A stretch of 6,272 nucleotides of DNA, from contig QGUR01000272.1 of NCBI GenBank assembly GCA_003242205.1, positions 1-6,272 of the forward strand, given 5' to 3'. Below are positions 5,970-6,272 of the stretch, piece after piece. Made by a program: the position numbers and the translations under genes. Origin of the DNA: Chloroflexota bacterium (GTDB taxonomy: Bacteria > Chloroflexota > Anaerolineae > Aggregatilineales > Phototrophicaceae). A model generated the notes under the pieces. It made no database searches and had not been told where the DNA came from. It saw nothing but the letters and a program-made list of their open reading frames with translations. Position 1 is the stretch's first letter, and the number at the start of each line of letters is the position of its first letter.

Positions 5970-6272
5970 TTAGATCGAGTTCGACGCGCGCGAAGCGATT
6001 CCTTCCTGCGGCTTCACGTCGACCGTTTCGTTCTCGCGCCGGCCGTTTTCACTGGCTCCTTCGGGCGTATCCACATCGTCGGATTTCTCAACCCGGATCA
6101 CATGCACCTTGCGGATTCGCCGCCCCTCGACTTCCTGAACTTCCAGAATCAGGCGATGGGCCTTTTCCTCAACGGTGATGGTTTCTCCCGCCTCCGGCAC
6201 GCGGCCCAGCAGGCCGAAAATATAACCGCCGAGCGTGTCATTGTCCTCCGTCGACAGGTCAGAGTCCATCAG
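5970..6272 (-). CDS. HlyC/CorC-family protein, C-terminal fragment
   Basis: The minus-strand frame is open at the right window edge and ends in TAA at 5972-5970, giving 100 residues. An in-frame ATG at 6269 is very unlikely to be the true start, since the fragment begins in mid-domain. The sequence is the transporter-associated CorC_HlyC domain that closes DUF21–CBS–CBS–CorC_HlyC proteins: 'DTLGGYIFGLLGRVPEAGE', then 'RLILEVQEVEGRRIRKVHVIRV'. Such proteins are membrane-anchored and linked to Mg2+/Co2+ efflux or resistance; their exact role is debated. The last 40 or so residues form a hydrophilic, acidic tail beyond the domain end that looks disordered. It lies upstream of cdd and recO on the same strand with a 187-bp gap. 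The domain family is secure; CorC, TlyC and YhdP-type subfamily names cannot be separated from this piece. Confidence 0.85.
   Translation of the reverse strand: MMDSDLSTEDNDTLGGYIFGLLGRVPEAGETITVEEKAHRLILEVQEVEGRRIRKVHVIRVEKSDDVDTPEGASENGRRENETVDVKPQEGIASRASNSI

Noticed and set aside
6267..6269. ATG at 6269 as the true start of a 99-aa protein
   Set aside because: The frame stays open to the window edge and the fragment begins within the CorC_HlyC domain, so the gene starts outside the window.
1..6272. CRISPR array, insertion sequence or phage/defence island
   Set aside because: No regularly spaced repeats, no terminal inverted repeats with a transposase, and no recognisable defence or phage genes were seen on either strand.

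Overview
The window looks like ordinary chromosome from a GC-rich bacterium. The most likely source is Chloroflexota (Anaerolineae-like). That is an inference from three things: the HlyC/CorC–cdd–recO gene order, a secreted protein of a style I associate with that phylum, and several starts with GTG or weak Shine-Dalgarno (SD) sites. No rRNA or marker gene in the window fixes the taxon. I see no mobile element, tRNA, rRNA, CRISPR array or phage gene.

Layout from left to right. Positions 1-1214 (minus) hold most of a secreted or periplasmic protein whose 3' end lies outside the window. A 152-bp divergent intergenic region (1215-1366) separates it from a plus-strand pair: a GNAT acetyltransferase (1367-1897), then an RmlC-type sugar-nucleotide epimerase homologue (1941-2507). 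That pair converges across about 33 bp on a large uncharacterised all-helical protein (2541-4484, minus). Continuing on the minus strand, and upstream in transcription, are recO (4609-5376), cdd (5381-5782), and the C-terminal end of an HlyC/CorC-family protein (5970 to the window edge).

The minus-strand right half is a variant of the widely conserved ybeY–corC/dgkA–cdd–era–recO housekeeping neighbourhood. Here era is absent between cdd and recO, and recO follows cdd by only 4 nt, so the two are probably co-transcribed and translationally coupled. cdd has its own perfect TATAAT -10 box, overlapped upstream by an inverted repeat. The 647-aa gene follows recO after 124 bp and may have its own promoter and a 5'-UTR hairpin. 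The GNAT gene has an extended -10 box placed so that transcription would start at or next to its ATG, which suggests a leaderless mRNA.

I did not find convincing evidence for a new multi-gene system. The items most worth a second look are the unrecognised 647-aa helical protein with an HTH-like segment, the epimerase homologue lacking expected active-site residues, the RecO with an incomplete zinc-binding cysteine set, the leaderless GNAT promoter, and the two intergenic palindromes.
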